From: Margaritifera margaritifera
Lineage: Eukaryota > Mollusca > Bivalvia > Unionida > Margaritiferidae
Assembly: GCA_029931535.1 (NCBI GenBank)
Contig: JAQPZY010001665.1
Location: forward strand, 1,199,501 to 1,263,500
Direction of reading: 5' to 3'
Length of the DNA stretch: 64,000 nucleotides
Shown: in pieces, positions 24,360-36,368 of the stretch
Numbering within the stretch: the first letter of the stretch is position 1
Layout of the letters: each line of letters opens with the position of its first letter
Made by a program: the position numbers and the translations under genes
The notes under the pieces: generated by a model
Seen by the model: only the letters and a program-made list of their open reading frames with translations
What the model was told of the DNA's origin: nothing
Database searches by the model: none

Positions 24360-25920
24360 CTGATGTATTTATTCACTCAATGTGGTTTACATGATAAAAA
24401 AGATCGCGCTTTAACCTTGGAAAAAGGCACTTTTTCGTAATTCTTTCCAATAATTGTCATTTTTTGTTTTTCTTTTTTTTCCGATTATGTATTGATGACC
24501 ATATTGATTATAGGCGTAAGCATTAACTTTTTCAGTTTCTTGAATTTCTACAAGATCACTGTCCATTTCATAACTTATGGAAAATCCCCTACAAAATAAT
24601 TTCTACATTAACAAGTTGTATGTTCCAGTGATACTTTACTTCCGCACACATGTCAGAGGCAGGTAATACCTGCGGCAACTTTTGTGAGAGTCCTGCTCTC
24701 AAATCCAATTATTCGTAGAAATTTATACTAACAGCGAAAATGGGGTTTTCAGGTATGGATAATTAAAAAATAAGCTTAAACAGAACCCTGCATAATATAC
24801 CTTTATTAATTTACCTTTAATTAATTACATTTTTCACAGTAGTGCCTAATTAAAACAGTTACTGACAAATAAGCACAATTAAACGCTAAGACACCACTAT
24901 AAATGATAGCAGCTTGCTCCTTTCCTTCAGTCTGAAATTCGCTGTTGTCGAGAATATTTCCTCTGTATCTTGATCTGATTGGCTAGGTGTTAGACATTGG
25001 AAACTACCAGACACGTTAATTAAAAGGTGAAGGTAATACATATTTGACCAGCAGTCAATGTTAAATAGTTGGCTATAGAGAGAGGCTACTATTCAGTAAC
25101 CCATGAGATTAACCAATAGGTGTTTTCTTATTACAGCTTGTTGATACTGTTATGTAACTAAGTTCCATCTATTCAGTCAATCATAATTCATAAGAAGCAT
25201 ATCCTGCTTAATATAGGCCGACCGGTTTGAAACCTCTGTCTTCAAACAGAAAAACTTACGTGTTTATAAATCACCATTTCGGATCTTCGCTATTAACTAT
25301 TTAAAATAGGACGTATTGTTTATGCCGAAAATAGCTTATAAATGTAGGTTATATTGTTTCTATCCATCGTCCTTAAATATACAGTCTTAACTATGTAAAG
25401 GAAAATCTTCGAAAAGCTATTCATTCTGTATCATAAAAGTATCTGATTTTTTAAAATAAAAAGTTTAATTTTTTATTGTGTTTTTCTTTTCTTTTCTTTC
25501 TATCTCTCTCTCTCTTTCTCCTCTTCTAACGGCATAAAAGCAGTGTGAAACATTTGGGCCACGGTAGAGTTCTGTACTCACTAAAAGGAAAATATCCATT
25601 TTGACATAGGCAAATAAAATTACAACACTGAGACGTCGACAAAGCCTCAAAGCTGACACGAAATCCTAAAGGAAGTAAAGTTTATTGCAACTATCAATAC
25701 AGTCCTACAGCTTGACCTCTTGTAAGAAACACTTTACGAGTCAACTTCCCCGTGTGTTGAACGTTCTTTGCGTCAGTGAAGAATTTGCTCATATATGAAT
25801 GTAGTGAACAATAAATTCGATTAAGTCTTTGAAATAATAATCATCGTCATCATCATGATCATCATTATCATGGAAACAATAAACTCGTCTGAAGAAGGAA
25901 CATTTAATATTTTTTTCTCC
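24360..25920. other. No gene seen
   Basis: AT-rich. A C/T-rich tract lies at 25480-25525 and a short interrupted (ATC)n at 25842-25870. A good splice acceptor (tttttctcctttcag) ends at about 25926, just before the exon described next. Confidence 0.5.
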
Positions 25921-26033
25921 TTTCAGAGTTCGCCGACTCGAGCCAGTGCACAACCAGACTACTATTTTATGCTTGATGTTGTGATACGACACCCACACCA
26001 AATACTAATTTTACATCTATTTCTACCGGTAAT

Positions 26034-26522
26034 ATGGGGTTTCTATCAGACCAACTTTCAAAAGGTGAGAATCTGCAAATTGCCGCCATTTGCCTCGGTA
26101 GCGGTTTAATTGTGATGCTCATCTTTTTTGTTGTCTGCAAGATTAGGATTTCCCGCCAACAAAAGAAAGCGGCGGAGGAAAGGAAAATCTGTGCAGCAGA
26201 AAAACACCGGGCTGGAAATGGAGGAATTGAAAACAAGATGGACGATATTCAAAACAAAAATGGACGCAAAAATCGTCCTTTCCCAAGATCAAAACAACGA
26301 GTAGGTGACATTGGAAGATCTGATAACGGACGTACAAGTCATAAAGGAGACGACGGACGGAATCTACAACAGAACGCGGAAAGCAGTCGAAAAGGATTGC
26401 ACAACATAAACCAGTCGAGTGACCCTTCTGATGGAAAAAGGGAGAGTCAGAGAGTCATGCAAAGAAAGATTTCTTCTCATAATAATGACATTGAAGAGAT
26501 TCCACTCACACCAATGGATTAG
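26034..26522 (+). CDS. Candidate exon: single-pass membrane protein
   Basis: A 162-codon frame that does not look like repeat or transposon. A short N-terminal segment (MGFLSDQLSKGENLQ) is followed by a hydrophobic span at about residues 16-37 (IAAICLGSGLIVMLIFFVVC). A basic stop-transfer (KIRISRQQKK) comes next, then a polar tail of about 120 residues rich in K, R, N, D, S and Q, ending IPLTPMD and TAG. This fits a type I or III membrane protein with a disordered cytoplasmic tail. A strong 3' splice site (ttttttctcctttcag) ends near 25926, so the exon may start there with the ATG as an internal or first Met. The frame stays open about 17 codons upstream of the ATG. No homologous family recognised. 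It could be the last exon of a receptor whose ectodomain exons lie outside or upstream. Confidence 0.5.
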   Translation: MGFLSDQLSKGENLQIAAICLGSGLIVMLIFFVVCKIRISRQQKKAAEERKICAAEKHRAGNGGIENKMDDIQNKNGRKNRPFPRSKQRVGDIGRSDNGRTSHKGDDGRNLQQNAESSRKGLHNINQSSDPSDGKRESQRVMQRKISSHNNDIEEIPLTPMD

Positions 26523-26524
26523 AT

Positions 26525-27075
26525 TTACGTTGGAAATCAGATGTGTATTGTGGTTTTAAAATGATGGGGCAACTATACAGTGAAATATTTGAAGTTTTAT
26601 GCTTTGTATCAAAACAGTTGAATATAAAAAGAAAAAAAATAGCTTGTGCTAAAAAGAATAAGATTTTAATTTAACATGTTGTATAATGTCTATTGTCGAC
26701 AACGGATGGCTTGATATGTGTATTTCTAAAGATGACTGCAAGTGCTCATTTACTCGATTATTTTACTTTCATCCTACTTTTGTACGTTCTTTGGAGCCCT
26801 GTTTGTTCAAACCTCTGTAATACAGTTTTACCGTTTTTCCAAAGAATAAGTAATGTTCTATTCCTAAATGTGCAGAATTCGTAGTATCCTGGGCACTTGA
26901 TATGAAGCATGGTTTTAATATTTGGCGATGCAACACGGTGAAATTATTACAAGTATTTTCTTTCAAAATCGTTTGAATATTTTTAAAGCAAATAGTACCC
27001 TTTGTTAAAAATACATTTTAGTTCCACATATTATTAAATCTCTACAAAGGTATGAAGAAATTATGGCCAAAATGT
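26525..27075. other. Probable 3' UTR, then non-coding
   Basis: AT-rich sequence after the stop of the membrane-protein exon, containing aatataaaaag at about 26622. No other gene seen. Confidence 0.4.
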
Positions 27076-27079
27076 GGCT

Positions 27080-27275
27080 TGGTTGGGTGTTTTAAGCTCC
27101 AGTAACTCAGGAAGTTCATTTAGTGTCGAGGTAATTGGAGTAAAGTGCTTTGCCCAGGTACACACGACGGTAGCCGAACCAGGCTGATGCAACGGTAAGA
27201 TTTTTGAACCCGCCCTTTTGGCAGCGATTCCAAAACGCTAGCCATTGATCCACCGCGTTTCCCTGTGCCGCAAAT
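27080..27275 (-). mobile_element. tRNA-derived SINE (minus)
   Basis: Read on minus, a Pol III promoter-like pair is visible: an A-box-like GGCTAGCGTTTTGG and a B-box-like GGGTTCAAAAATC (from gatttttgaacccg near 27200). The tRNA-unrelated body ends in AACTTCCTGAGTTACTGGAG. The overall look is of a mollusc SINE I have seen many times, but the family name is not certain. Boundaries are approximate and I found no target duplication. Confidence 0.6.
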
Positions 27276-27687
27276 TAACAGTAATATCCTCTATGGGAAG
27301 GTGCGAGTGCGTATAAATATTTCTGCTGCTAAAAGCGAAAATTTAGGATTGTTGTAGTATATTTACTTAATTATTAGCATGCATGTTGTAGATATATTAA
27401 TCAGGAGTATGTTTCCAATGTAATGCATACAAGTATGTAGCATTTAGCGCTACTTTTGAGCATAATGTATTGTAGTTTCATTATAAAGGAAGAGATTATA
27501 CGCACTGATATGTCTAAAATAATGAAAGCGATAGGTACATTTTCAAATTCTCGATTAGCATTAAATCGACACGGCTGTATTGTTTAATTTCTTTTAACTG
27601 ACAAAGATTTTATTTGAATTATCTGCTTATAATTCTTAGATTATCATTCCATTTTTTATTGGTTTGACAGGTGCGATTTAGAAACAG

Positions 27688-27897
27688 CTGTCAGTGGCGT
27701 ATCCCAAAAAAAAATATCGTTGGGGGCCTAAGGGAGAGGGATGGGTAAACATGTAGGCGATGGGGTCTGTCGAACGGAACCCTAGGTATGGGCCCAGGAA
27801 GCTCCTGCATTTTAAACGTTCCGATTGTTCGCGCTCTTTTCGAGGGGGAGGGGGCCTACCCCGATGCCCCATCTACCAGATCCGCCCTTGACCCCTG
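27688..27897. mobile_element. Possible degraded hAT-like MITE
   Basis: It begins CAGTGGCGTATCC, a hAT-type end, and finishes with ccagatccgcccttgacccctg, imperfectly the inverse. The interior is G-rich with gggaga and gggggcc, like the MITE at 22 kb. No 8-bp duplication could be matched. Confidence 0.4.
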
Positions 27898-27899
27898 GC

Positions 27900-29535
27900 T
27901 GTACTAAACAATCACACTTTCACTTATGTTTTCAGAATAGTCTTTTTGTAGTTTTGAAAGTCTCATTTGGTAGGTATTTGACCTATAATATATGTAGATA
28001 TATTAATAAAGATCAAACACAGATTTCTGTTGTCAAACGTTGGCCAGGGCATTCTGAATGATTTTGAACGCCGATCTGGTACATTGACCTCGTGCTCTGG
28101 CAAACGTCTGCACACGGCCAGCTGTGTCTGATCCTTATAATCCAAGGGGACACGACTAAAAAATCCATTTTATACAAGATGTTTTGAAAATCAGTTTTGG
28201 CGGGATCTTTATGGGGCTGACATTTTACAATAGACGTATATGATTCACTCATGGAGAAAAAAAGGTCTGTCTTTCTTCACTCATTCAATCTTAACTCATT
28301 GGCCAATCTCTTTCTATCTGCCTGTACTTGTAAATGTTATCTTTTATCATGTTATGCGTTTTTTATTCCATATTAATTTGACTTTTATATTATTATTCTA
28401 AGAAAAGAAGTTTTGAGATATTCACTATGTAAAATACGCCAGTGCACTAAAATGCAATATTTCCATGTATTTATCTGTACTGTAAATATGCAATTAATAT
28501 TTTTTTCTCAGTAGTTTGAATAAAAAGTTTTTAATAAAATCATGTAGAAAAATGAAAATAAAAAATGCAAAAGTAAATTTTGTTGTGTGTAAATATTACC
28601 TTTTTCTCATTTTTAATATAAATATACTTTCTTTCTCCACTTTGATATAATATTAGAAGACATTTCTGTACTTTAACCATGTGCACTAGCAGGTCCGATA
28701 TATGTCTGTACAGCTTAGACTTAATCATCTAGGCAGAAATGAAGGTCAGGGCCGGCCATTGAGCTATAAAAAGCGATGCAAAATATGTTACATTTATATG
28801 CAGCTCACCAGAATTTTTTATTCATGGTCTCGGCCTGCCCTGGCTGTATCTGCAAGGAGAATTAACACCTGGTATTCGTTTCACTTCGATATTTCCATAA
28901 GCCCTTCTTTGGTTTTCCCTTGAGTAGCAATGAGAGCCGAAAGAGTCGGATGACCCAGACTAATTATATCATACTTCCTGACCATATGTTCATGAAATCA
29001 TTCAATTATTTTGACTCCTCTTGTGTATAATTGGTTCCAAGTTTAATGTCTCTTAACTTGAAACTTTCAAATGTGTACATTCCTATGAGGCAGTGGGGGA
29101 TGGGGAGGGGGGGGGGGGAGGGTATGTGCTATATAGGAAGGGTTTTTGTATCATAAGCTATTTTTCTCGCATACAAAGCAGACCATTCTGAATAAACCGT
29201 ACGTGGCATGTAATCAATGTGCATCAGTGTTGTGCTGATGTCATAAAAGTGGCTACTTCTGCGTTGTTTAAACCTTTGTTTTGTCCATAATACGGGAATA
29301 TTTACGTTTTGTGTCTTTTATTTTTTCTGAGTCAGAAATAGGAATTGTGCGATGCAGTCTGATGCGGTTTGGAGTGGAGCTATGCAGTGTGCCGCGGCAC
29401 CTTGCAGTTTCCACGATAGTAGTAGCCATGGCAACTGGTCACTTTCTCGTTTACTCAGAAATTAGAATATAATTTTCAGACAGCTATCTGAATTTTATTA
29501 CATATCTCTTACATATCCTTTGGCAAAGTTATTGT
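27900..29535. other. No gene confidently seen
   Basis: At 28020-28250 two minus frames overlap and include a CpG-richer stretch (DYKDQTQLAVCRRLPEHEV). I could not assign it to any family. A G-rich run lies at about 29095-29122. The rest is AT-rich. Confidence 0.4.
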
Positions 29536-29569
29536 CATCGATAGCAAAGCAACACTGTCTCTGTGCCGC

Positions 29570-30020
29570 CCTTCAGCCCCGAATCACACAGCAACACTCT
29601 TCACCCGTACCGCAGTGCATTACACCGCGACCTTTCGCATCCAAACCGCTTCACATTACATCGCAATGCTTTGCATCTGTACCGTTCCATATCACTCATC
29701 AACCTTCCGCATCTGTACCACCCCGCGTCAGACGACAAGACTACAACTATGTACATCCTGGCATCACATGACAACATTCCTATCCTGCACCACATTGCAT
29801 CACACAGCAACGCACCAAATTGTTCCACCCAGCATTGCACAGCAACGATCCTCATCCGCCCCGAATCACATGGGCAACAATCCATACCTATATCGCCTGC
29901 ATCGCATAAAAACCCTCAACCCCCAGTCCTGCCCCGCATCACGCCATGACACACTGTACTGTACCACCACAAATCACATCTCAACACTCCACATCTGTAC
30001 CGCCCTTCACCGTACAGAAA
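29570..30020. repeat. Degenerate minisatellite, period about 36 bp
   Basis: Imperfect copies of a C-rich unit such as ttccgcatctgtaccacccc plus gcatcacacagcaac recur through the segment. All three plus frames are long for this reason (HLYRSI, HLYHPAS and similar repeats); I do not call them genes. The region is clearly more GC-rich than its flanks. Confidence 0.7.
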
Positions 30021-30204
30021 AAGCGTGTTGGATCCCACTAAAATATAGTACAGTCTATACCTGTATCCTTGACCTTGTATTGGTTAACGGTCATTTGCTT
30101 TTGGATAAAAAATGAAATTTTTTCATTCTACAAACTTTGAGTTTTGAAATTTTTGTAACCACATTCTATTTTATGATTAGTATAGTCACCTAAAAGCGGC
30201 CAGA

Positions 30205-30500
30205 CTGATTCGAAAGGATATATTACTCAAAATAGTAACTTGAAATTGAATTGAGTTTATACCCGTCATATCGAAAATATGTGAAAAAAATAGATGAAAA
30301 ATTATTAATTAAATTATAATATAAAATTAAAAGTAAAAAGTAAAATTAAAATTTGAAAATTAAATTAAAATTAAAATTAAATTCGAAATTAGATTAAATT
30401 AAATTAGATTCAAAGGATATCCTACTTAAAATAGTAACTTCAACTTGAATTAAGTTTATACCCGCCATCTCGAAAATAGTTGAAAAAAATAATCGAAAAA
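30205..30500. repeat. Two 90-bp direct repeats around an AAATT-rich tract
   Basis: At 30210-30300 and 30408-30500 the same sequence occurs: aaggatat, actYaaaatagtaactt, tgaatt, gagtttatacccg, then tcgaaaatag and a run of A. About 110 bp of AAAATTA-type low-complexity DNA lies between. Confidence 0.8.
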
Positions 30501-30984
30501 AAAAAGAGTTTATACATGTCATCACAAAAATGTTTTAACTAGAACAGAAAGTCTCTCAGACAGTTTATGATCATAATATAAAACGATATATGCAAAGTAT
30601 ACCAGCAAATATATGTAGGAGTAGATGTTCGTAATCATATTGTTTGATTGTATGCTCACATAATTTTTGCGTGCAGCTAAGAATGCTTCTGTTGAAGAAT
30701 TAAACGATCTACTGTTATGCACAGTTTCCTACTTCGTGAAAATTATATAATTAATATAGATGGAATAAAATGTATTTATAGCTCAAACTGTGTCATGAAA
30801 ATGTTCAGTACAAAACAAAAAAACGCAGAATTAAACATAATTTTAGCGGACACGTGAAGGATTAACTCATTATTTCCTTTATGTCCATTATGCGTAACGA
30901 ATCAAAAATAGTTATCTCGCTGTAATGAAGAGACGTAGATTCCCTGAATAGTTTTCACAAATATTATAGCCCTATAAACAGGTT

Positions 30985-31220
30985 CCTCTTGTATTAACAT
31001 AATCGGAATACATCTTCATGGGTTTGCTGTTTACATTAACATAATCGGAATACATTCTCATGGGTTTACCGTTTACATTAACGTAATCGGAATACATCTT
31101 CATGGGTTTACCGTTCACATTAACATAATCGGAATACATCTTCATGGGTTTACCGTTTACATTAACATAATCGGAATACATCTTCATGGGTTTATGGTTT
31201 ACATTGACATAGTTTTCCTG
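30985..31220. repeat. 42-bp minisatellite, about 5.5 copies
   Basis: The unit is tcttcatgggtttaccgttt, then acattaacataatcggaata, then ca. On minus it reads YVNVNGKPMKMYSD, a 14-residue repeat inside a 100-codon frame. The period being a multiple of 3 explains the open frame; a coding role is possible but unsupported. Confidence 0.92.
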
Positions 31221-31487
31221 TGTGATTTTTGCTTCCACCAGTTCCAAATTAAACTCTATTGCAATATTGACCAATTTCGGCGATAGACCGGGTGTGATCT
31301 AGTGACGTCGCAACTATATCCTTGGCCGAGATTATTGACGCTAATGTTTCAAATTAAACAGCCATATCTTTGAAACTGCTAAGTGTATTTGAATATAATT
31401 TGGGTATATATTTTGCTTCAGTTAAAATATAAAGCATATTCATTCAAGGCACATATGAAAATTAGAGTTCGTTTTCCTTCAACTTTA

Positions 31488-31741
31488 GAGGCCCCGGGTG
31501 GCCGAGTGGTCTAAGGCGCTCGCCTTTACAGATCACTGACGTATCACCTCTGTCTGCGTGGGCTCGAATCTCGGGCTCGGCCAACGTGGGTATATGAGAA
31601 AGCTTGCCAGTAGCTTCCCGTGGGTCGGTGGTTCTTCCCGGGGTTTTCTCGGGTTCTTCCTCCACCAAATATACTGACAGCCATGTATAGCTTATCATGT
31701 GCTGAAAAATGGAGTTAAACCCATAACAACCAACCAACCAA
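31488..31741 (+). mobile_element. tRNA-derived SINE with 12-bp target duplication
   Basis: It starts with a tRNA-like head: A box TGGCCGAGTGGTC and B box GGCTCGAATCTC, as in tRNA-Leu/Ser-type heads. A conserved-looking body (gggtcggtggttcttcccgg) leads to ggagttaaacccataacaacc and a short (AACC)n tail. CCTTCAACTTTA is repeated perfectly on both sides (31476-31487 and 31742-31753), so this is a complete and rather recent insertion. The 3' segment resembles metazoan SINE families frequent in bivalves (established for such families in general; the subfamily here is inferred). Confidence 0.92.
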
Positions 31742-31754
31742 CCTTCAACTTTAC

Positions 31755-32700
31755 CCGCGTTTCAACAGAAATTCAGATTTAAGGCTGTGATGTTTCTCCT
31801 TCGACCCTGTCACCGATGATAATTACAGATACATTTATGAGCACTTATTTGCAGTTTTTCTGCGTAAAAAATAACTTCTTCCAGATTTTGTTACACTCAG
31901 TTGAATCTTCAAATGCATACTAGATCTATGGTGTAATTTATTTACTCATCACAAACTATAATTTCCTCCCGACCGGCCATTCTAAGGGTTGTTGTACTTG
32001 GTTAAATAAACTTGAATGGGAAAAATAACTTTGTGTACTCTCAAAATCGATATAATTTGGATGGTTTAGCCATGTCATATTTATTTAATTTTGCTAGTCA
32101 AATAATACCCCTCTGATGATGTTCAAGCAAGCATGTTTATCATATATGCGTCATTTTCAAGAAAGAAAACATGATCTCTCCAGTAAGGCAAGACTCTCTT
32201 CTGTATTATTTCACGGCACATATATCATCTTTGATGTTAGAACTTCTGGAGACTGAAACGAAAATGTGAAATGACTGAGAGTTGTTTAATATTATGCCAC
32301 ATGGGCTCAAAGGACTTGTGCTTTGATAAAAGAACTAAAATGTTTTACAGATTCCATTAGATTCTCACGAGAAATGTTAATGTACTTAAATGTGCGGGGA
32401 AATAGATCTAATTTTGAGGAAAACATAATAATTCACCCTGTTTGTTAGCCACTAGATATAGGAATATCTGGAGACAGTAAGATTTATATGCATAGAACAA
32501 ACAAAGATATATTATTGTGAACATATAGGTCAGCTTTCCTATAGTGTGTCGAAGAGAAGCAAAGTCGACAAGTTTAATATTTTCCGAACGCAACTTAAGA
32601 ACGAACATCATCAAAATTATTTCCTAACTGGAAGAGTTACCTCTGCATATACCTTTTAAATTAAGAATTCGTATTTCATAGCTCTTTCCATTAATTATGG
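31755..32700. other. No gene seen
   Basis: AT-rich with short open frames only. Confidence 0.6.
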
Positions 32701-32728
32701 ATTCGGGGCATCCAGGTAAAAGAGATTC

Positions 32729-32738
32729 ACACACACAA

Positions 32739-32816
<78 letters not shown>
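32729..32816. repeat. Compound microsatellite (AC)n(AT)n
   Basis: (AC)n of about 30 bp with one interruption, then (AT)n of about 57 bp. Confidence 0.97.
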
Positions 32817-32820
<4 letters not shown>

Positions 32821-32994
32821 TCCAGTGATCACATGGTACCGTAGACCTAAAAATATGAAAGACTATCTGGTACGACAAAGGTAACTTCAGACAGGTCCAC
32901 TGATACCGGCATATACAATTGCAAGTACCAGTTGTTCTGCAGTTTGGCTCCATGAGTTAGCTTTACCATTAATCAGAAATTAGGTTGTCTAGAC

Positions 32995-33291
32995 ACAAAT
33001 GTAATCTATGTCCTGACATGCACATTCTGTGCCATCCAATATGTTGGCGAAACCGTTGGCTTAAGCAAACGAATGAATAACCTCAAGAATCACATTCGCA
33101 ATAAAATAAGTGCGAAACTCAGAAACCACTGCAATTTAACTGGACATTCAATAGACGACATCGGAATCATACCGATTGAGTCTCACCCGTGGTGGGCCGA
33201 TATGGAATGCACACTCAAGGAACGATACTGGATTCTGCAACCGCGAACTCATGGAAAATTTGGTCTAAATGATAAAGTTTCACCTTCCTAA
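32995..33291 (+). mobile_element. GIY-YIG endonuclease fragment, Penelope-like element
   Basis: The plus frame reads through a cysteine-bearing lead (VLTCTFCAIQYVGET) with the YVGET core of a GIY-YIG nuclease. A basic helix (RMNNLKNHIRNKI) follows, then H...D...I with an acidic position (IIPIESHPWWADMECTLKER), YWI and a terminal GLN (KFGLNDKVSPS). This order matches the C-terminal endonuclease of Penelope-like retroelements. There is no reverse transcriptase upstream in the window, so the copy is truncated. Flanking sequence at 33790-33965 (ctgacaaagagtgtaattag, then ctcgagacgttgggaaac) resembles the untranslated part of such elements. Confidence 0.7.
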
Positions 33292-33396
33292 AACAGCCAA
33301 TATTTCAGTCATGCATCAGTTCACGACTTGTAGGCAAATCTTTGCGACGATTTGTACCCATGTAATACTCCTCGACATTTTGTATAAAATTGTATT

Positions 33397-33401
<5 letters not shown>

Positions 33402-33440
<39 letters not shown>

Positions 33441-33441
33441 C
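33402..33441. repeat. (ATT)n microsatellite
   Basis: About 13 ATT units just after the Penelope-like fragment. Confidence 0.97.
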
Positions 33442-33725
33442 CCCTTTTCCGTATCCCGCTACAACATTCGCATGACATGTTTCCTTTCTTTCCGTCTCCA
33501 AGCATAACTTTACCTGAATCTAGTTTTAGTACACATTATATTTTCTGGTTTTAGATGGCGTTGTTTTTCGTTGCTCGTAGTTTGCGTCATTTTTCTTTAA
33601 CCTGGAATTAGGTCAAAACAATTTGGTTCTCCATACAGATAAAACACATTTACACAGATCACACCCACCACACCAACCCAACTAGTGATTATTTTCAATA
33701 AACTTTTTTGCTATTCTTACCCACC

Positions 33726-33728
<3 letters not shown>

Positions 33729-33788
<60 letters not shown>
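33729..33788. repeat. (AT)n microsatellite
   Basis: About 30 AT units. Confidence 0.97.
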
Positions 33789-33792
<4 letters not shown>

Positions 33793-33994
33793 TGTACACA
33801 GTCTGATACTTCTTTCATTGCTTTACTCTTTTTCTGAACATTTCGCCCATCATTTAGACATGTAAATCCTTCAGGTATACTCTCGGCCTTTGTGTTACTT
33901 GTTTGCTTTGTGTTTGTAAGCTGTTTCTTCCCCTGACAAAGAGTGTAATTAGCTCGAGACGTTGGGAAACTGCTTTGTAACTATTCCGTTGCCA

Positions 33995-34122
<128 letters not shown>

Positions 34123-34221
34123 AGAAAATCTGTGAATTTAATGAATGGTGTATATGTCACATTTCCGTCTAATTTCAAGTCTGGGTTCTTTCATAATAAC
34201 AGTACTACTACTATTACTACA

Positions 34222-34267
<46 letters not shown>

Positions 34268-34322
34268 TTACTAGAAGTAGTAATAATAATAATAATAATA
34301 ACACAACTGCTACTAATAATAA
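34222..34322. repeat. (AAT)n microsatellites
   Basis: Two (AAT)n tracts, about 34222-34266 and 34280-34301, separated by gttactagaagtag. Confidence 0.95.
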
Positions 34323-34429
34323 AGATTTACACAATACTATTTTTTTTTAAAAAGACAAAATCCAATCGATGATCTCCAAGTTGTATTATCGCTTCAAAAC
34401 ATTGATACGGTCATAATTTTTATTTTGTT

Positions 34430-34662
34430 TTAATTAAAATCGATCTGACAAGCGAATCCATGACTTTCCCAGCATTCAATATCAGCAAGTTTGTAAGTAG
34501 AACCCTTCCGCATTTCCACACAGTCTTGGTTTGGATTATGAGCATCGGGTTGAGTTTGATCCCAAGGAGGTCTGTTAATTATCATCACTTCTCCAGTTAC
34601 AAAAACAAAAGTCCCCTCGACTGCAGTATCGTTGGCACCGTACCATAGGTCTGTACATCCAC
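34430..34662 (-). CDS. C-type lectin, exon 4 (C-terminal half of CTLD)
   Basis: The last coding exon. It starts after the acceptor CTCCAG (34663-34664 is the AG) in phase 1 and ends with TAA at 34430-34432; aataaa lies just downstream on minus. It encodes the second half of a C-type lectin-like domain: WYGAND (the WIGL position), EGTFVF, PPWDQTQPD (QPD motif), QDCVEM, and ECWESHGFAC holding the last two conserved cysteines. QPD is the galactose-type calcium motif, but the usual WND is replaced by LAD (YKLADIEC), so one calcium/sugar ligand set is altered and carbohydrate binding is uncertain. Secreted recognition proteins of this type often act in innate immunity or mucus (family knowledge, not shown here). 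Confidence 0.85.
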
Positions 34663-34849
34663 CTGGAGCTTGAAAAGAGACAGAGAACTTGTCTATATAT
34701 TTCTTGTAACTCTTAACTTTATTTCTTTGATTTCTCATGTGCGGCAAGCGTTTACAGTTTTATCAACTCGCGACGCTGTAGTTGGCAGCGAAAGGTGATC
34801 TTTAACCTGTAGGAAGTTCGAGCCCACAAACGAAATAATAAAGACATCT

Positions 34850-35095
34850 GTCATATATGGAAGGGCACTTACTGGTGCACTGATTTTCATTATAAAGCTC
34901 CTCGATATAATGTGGTCCCTCATACAATACGGGCATGGTCACGCATCCCAGTTGATTTGGATAAATGTAGATTTGATATTGAACCTAACTCAGTATAAAG
35001 CGACATTGCTTATAATGCGGTACGCTGGTAAGGTTTTCCTGAAGAGCTTTTTGTAACGGAATTAATGTACCTGTTCTGCGGTCCAAAATATCATT
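34850..35095 (+). mobile_element. Dispersed repeat, copy A (Tigger-like style)
   Basis: About 230 bp is shared with 50370-50600 in the same orientation: from catctgtcat and actggtgcac through ctcgatataatg, gataaatgtagatttgat, gaacctaactcagtataa and gcttataatgcggtac to gtacctgttctgcggtccaa. Inside, ctcgatataatgYggtc and gcttataatgcggtac form a direct subrepeat about 115 bp apart. Such ATAATGCGG motifs recall pogo/Tigger ends. Boundaries are uncertain. Confidence 0.7.
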
Positions 35096-35099
35096 TTGC

Positions 35100-36360
35100 T
35101 TCTATCTGGAAAATGTGATTTAACATCAATATCGATTGTTATATTAATAATATAACATTAAAGTGGAATGCACGAACACATAATAGCACGTTGTTTCTAT
35201 ATTCGCATCAGTAGATGTCTTCAGTATGATGCAGAAATCCAGACCACTAGTTAAGCATTCAACGTCTGAATGGCTTCAGAAATCCTAACGTATTCAAGAG
35301 GCAGTAACATACTTCTTATCATGTCTTGACTGCCCAGTTTTTCGGTTACCAAGTCACGATAAACAAGTAATATGACAGAGAGTGAAAAAATCTCATGCTT
35401 GTACAGTAATTAAGCTGATGAGCACGTTGAAGTTGTGGTGTAATTACAACGCCACCAAGAGAATAGGCAATTAGTAGAATATTTTCGTATTGTAGTAGTG
35501 GATCGAAAGGTATATATCGATGTAAAACAATATAATAAGTGTTTTGTTTTGTTTTCGATAATAGACTGAAACGGTGACTTTGAAAAATTTGATATCTACC
35601 TTAAATACCAAGACATGTTTTCAAGGTTGCAATACTTATTTTAGATAACTTTCTTGGACATCCATTTGTCGCATGAAATCTTCTAATTGCGACCTCCATC
35701 TGTCGCATGAAATCTTCTAATTGCAACCTCAATCTGTCGCATCAAATCTTCGAATGCATGCAAATATTTATATCGATTTATAATGCAATTTAAGAAAAGT
35801 AATGTATAGTAAATTTATGCTGGTATACAAAGCTACGTCCACTACTTCAAACTCTGTCTGATATTTTATGGCGCAATTGACCAATTACCATGCTGTACAC
35901 GTCAGACAACTTCTGTCAATTAGTAATCTAGAAAGTCCCAAATATCGGTGACAAATATCCTTTCTTAATATGTGTTTAAGTTTCAAGTACCTGCATGTGA
36001 TGTTAAGTGTGTCTAAGCTGGGGTAAGCCTTTCTTGAAGCATTCTTTGACACTTTTATAGTTATCACAATATACATTTTACGATTTTTACTTGTCACTAT
36101 CTTTCATTTAACGTACATGGCATTTTTATAATTTGGAACTATTTTAAAATAAGTAAGTTTTATACTATATCCAACACAATATACATTGTAGACATCATGA
36201 TTACCGCTCTGGTGATTACTCAAGTTTAACGGTACAAAATAAAGGTACGACAGGACAGTAATCTAGATATCATTCCAAAATACAAAATATTACTTTTTTC
36301 AGTTTTAATTTGTCCGATGCAACTGACCCGTGTCCCCCGCCCCTCCCCCGTCATTGTTGC
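35100..36360. other. Intron 3 of the lectin gene; no other gene
   Basis: AT-rich intronic sequence holding a three-copy repeat at 35650-35755. Short open frames have no signature. Confidence 0.6.
35650..35755. repeat. 34-bp tandem repeat, 3 copies
   Basis: The unit is atctgtcgcatgaaatcttc plus taattgcgacctcc; the third copy diverges. Confidence 0.9.
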
Positions 36361-36368
36361 TGTATTAC

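Noticed and set aside
29520..30115. 83-, 128- and 166-codon overlapping frames
   Set aside because: They are the three frames of one degenerate C-rich minisatellite, with no domain signature.
31488..31580. Functional tRNA gene
   Set aside because: A and B boxes are present, but the fold is disrupted and the sequence continues into a SINE body with a 12-bp target duplication.
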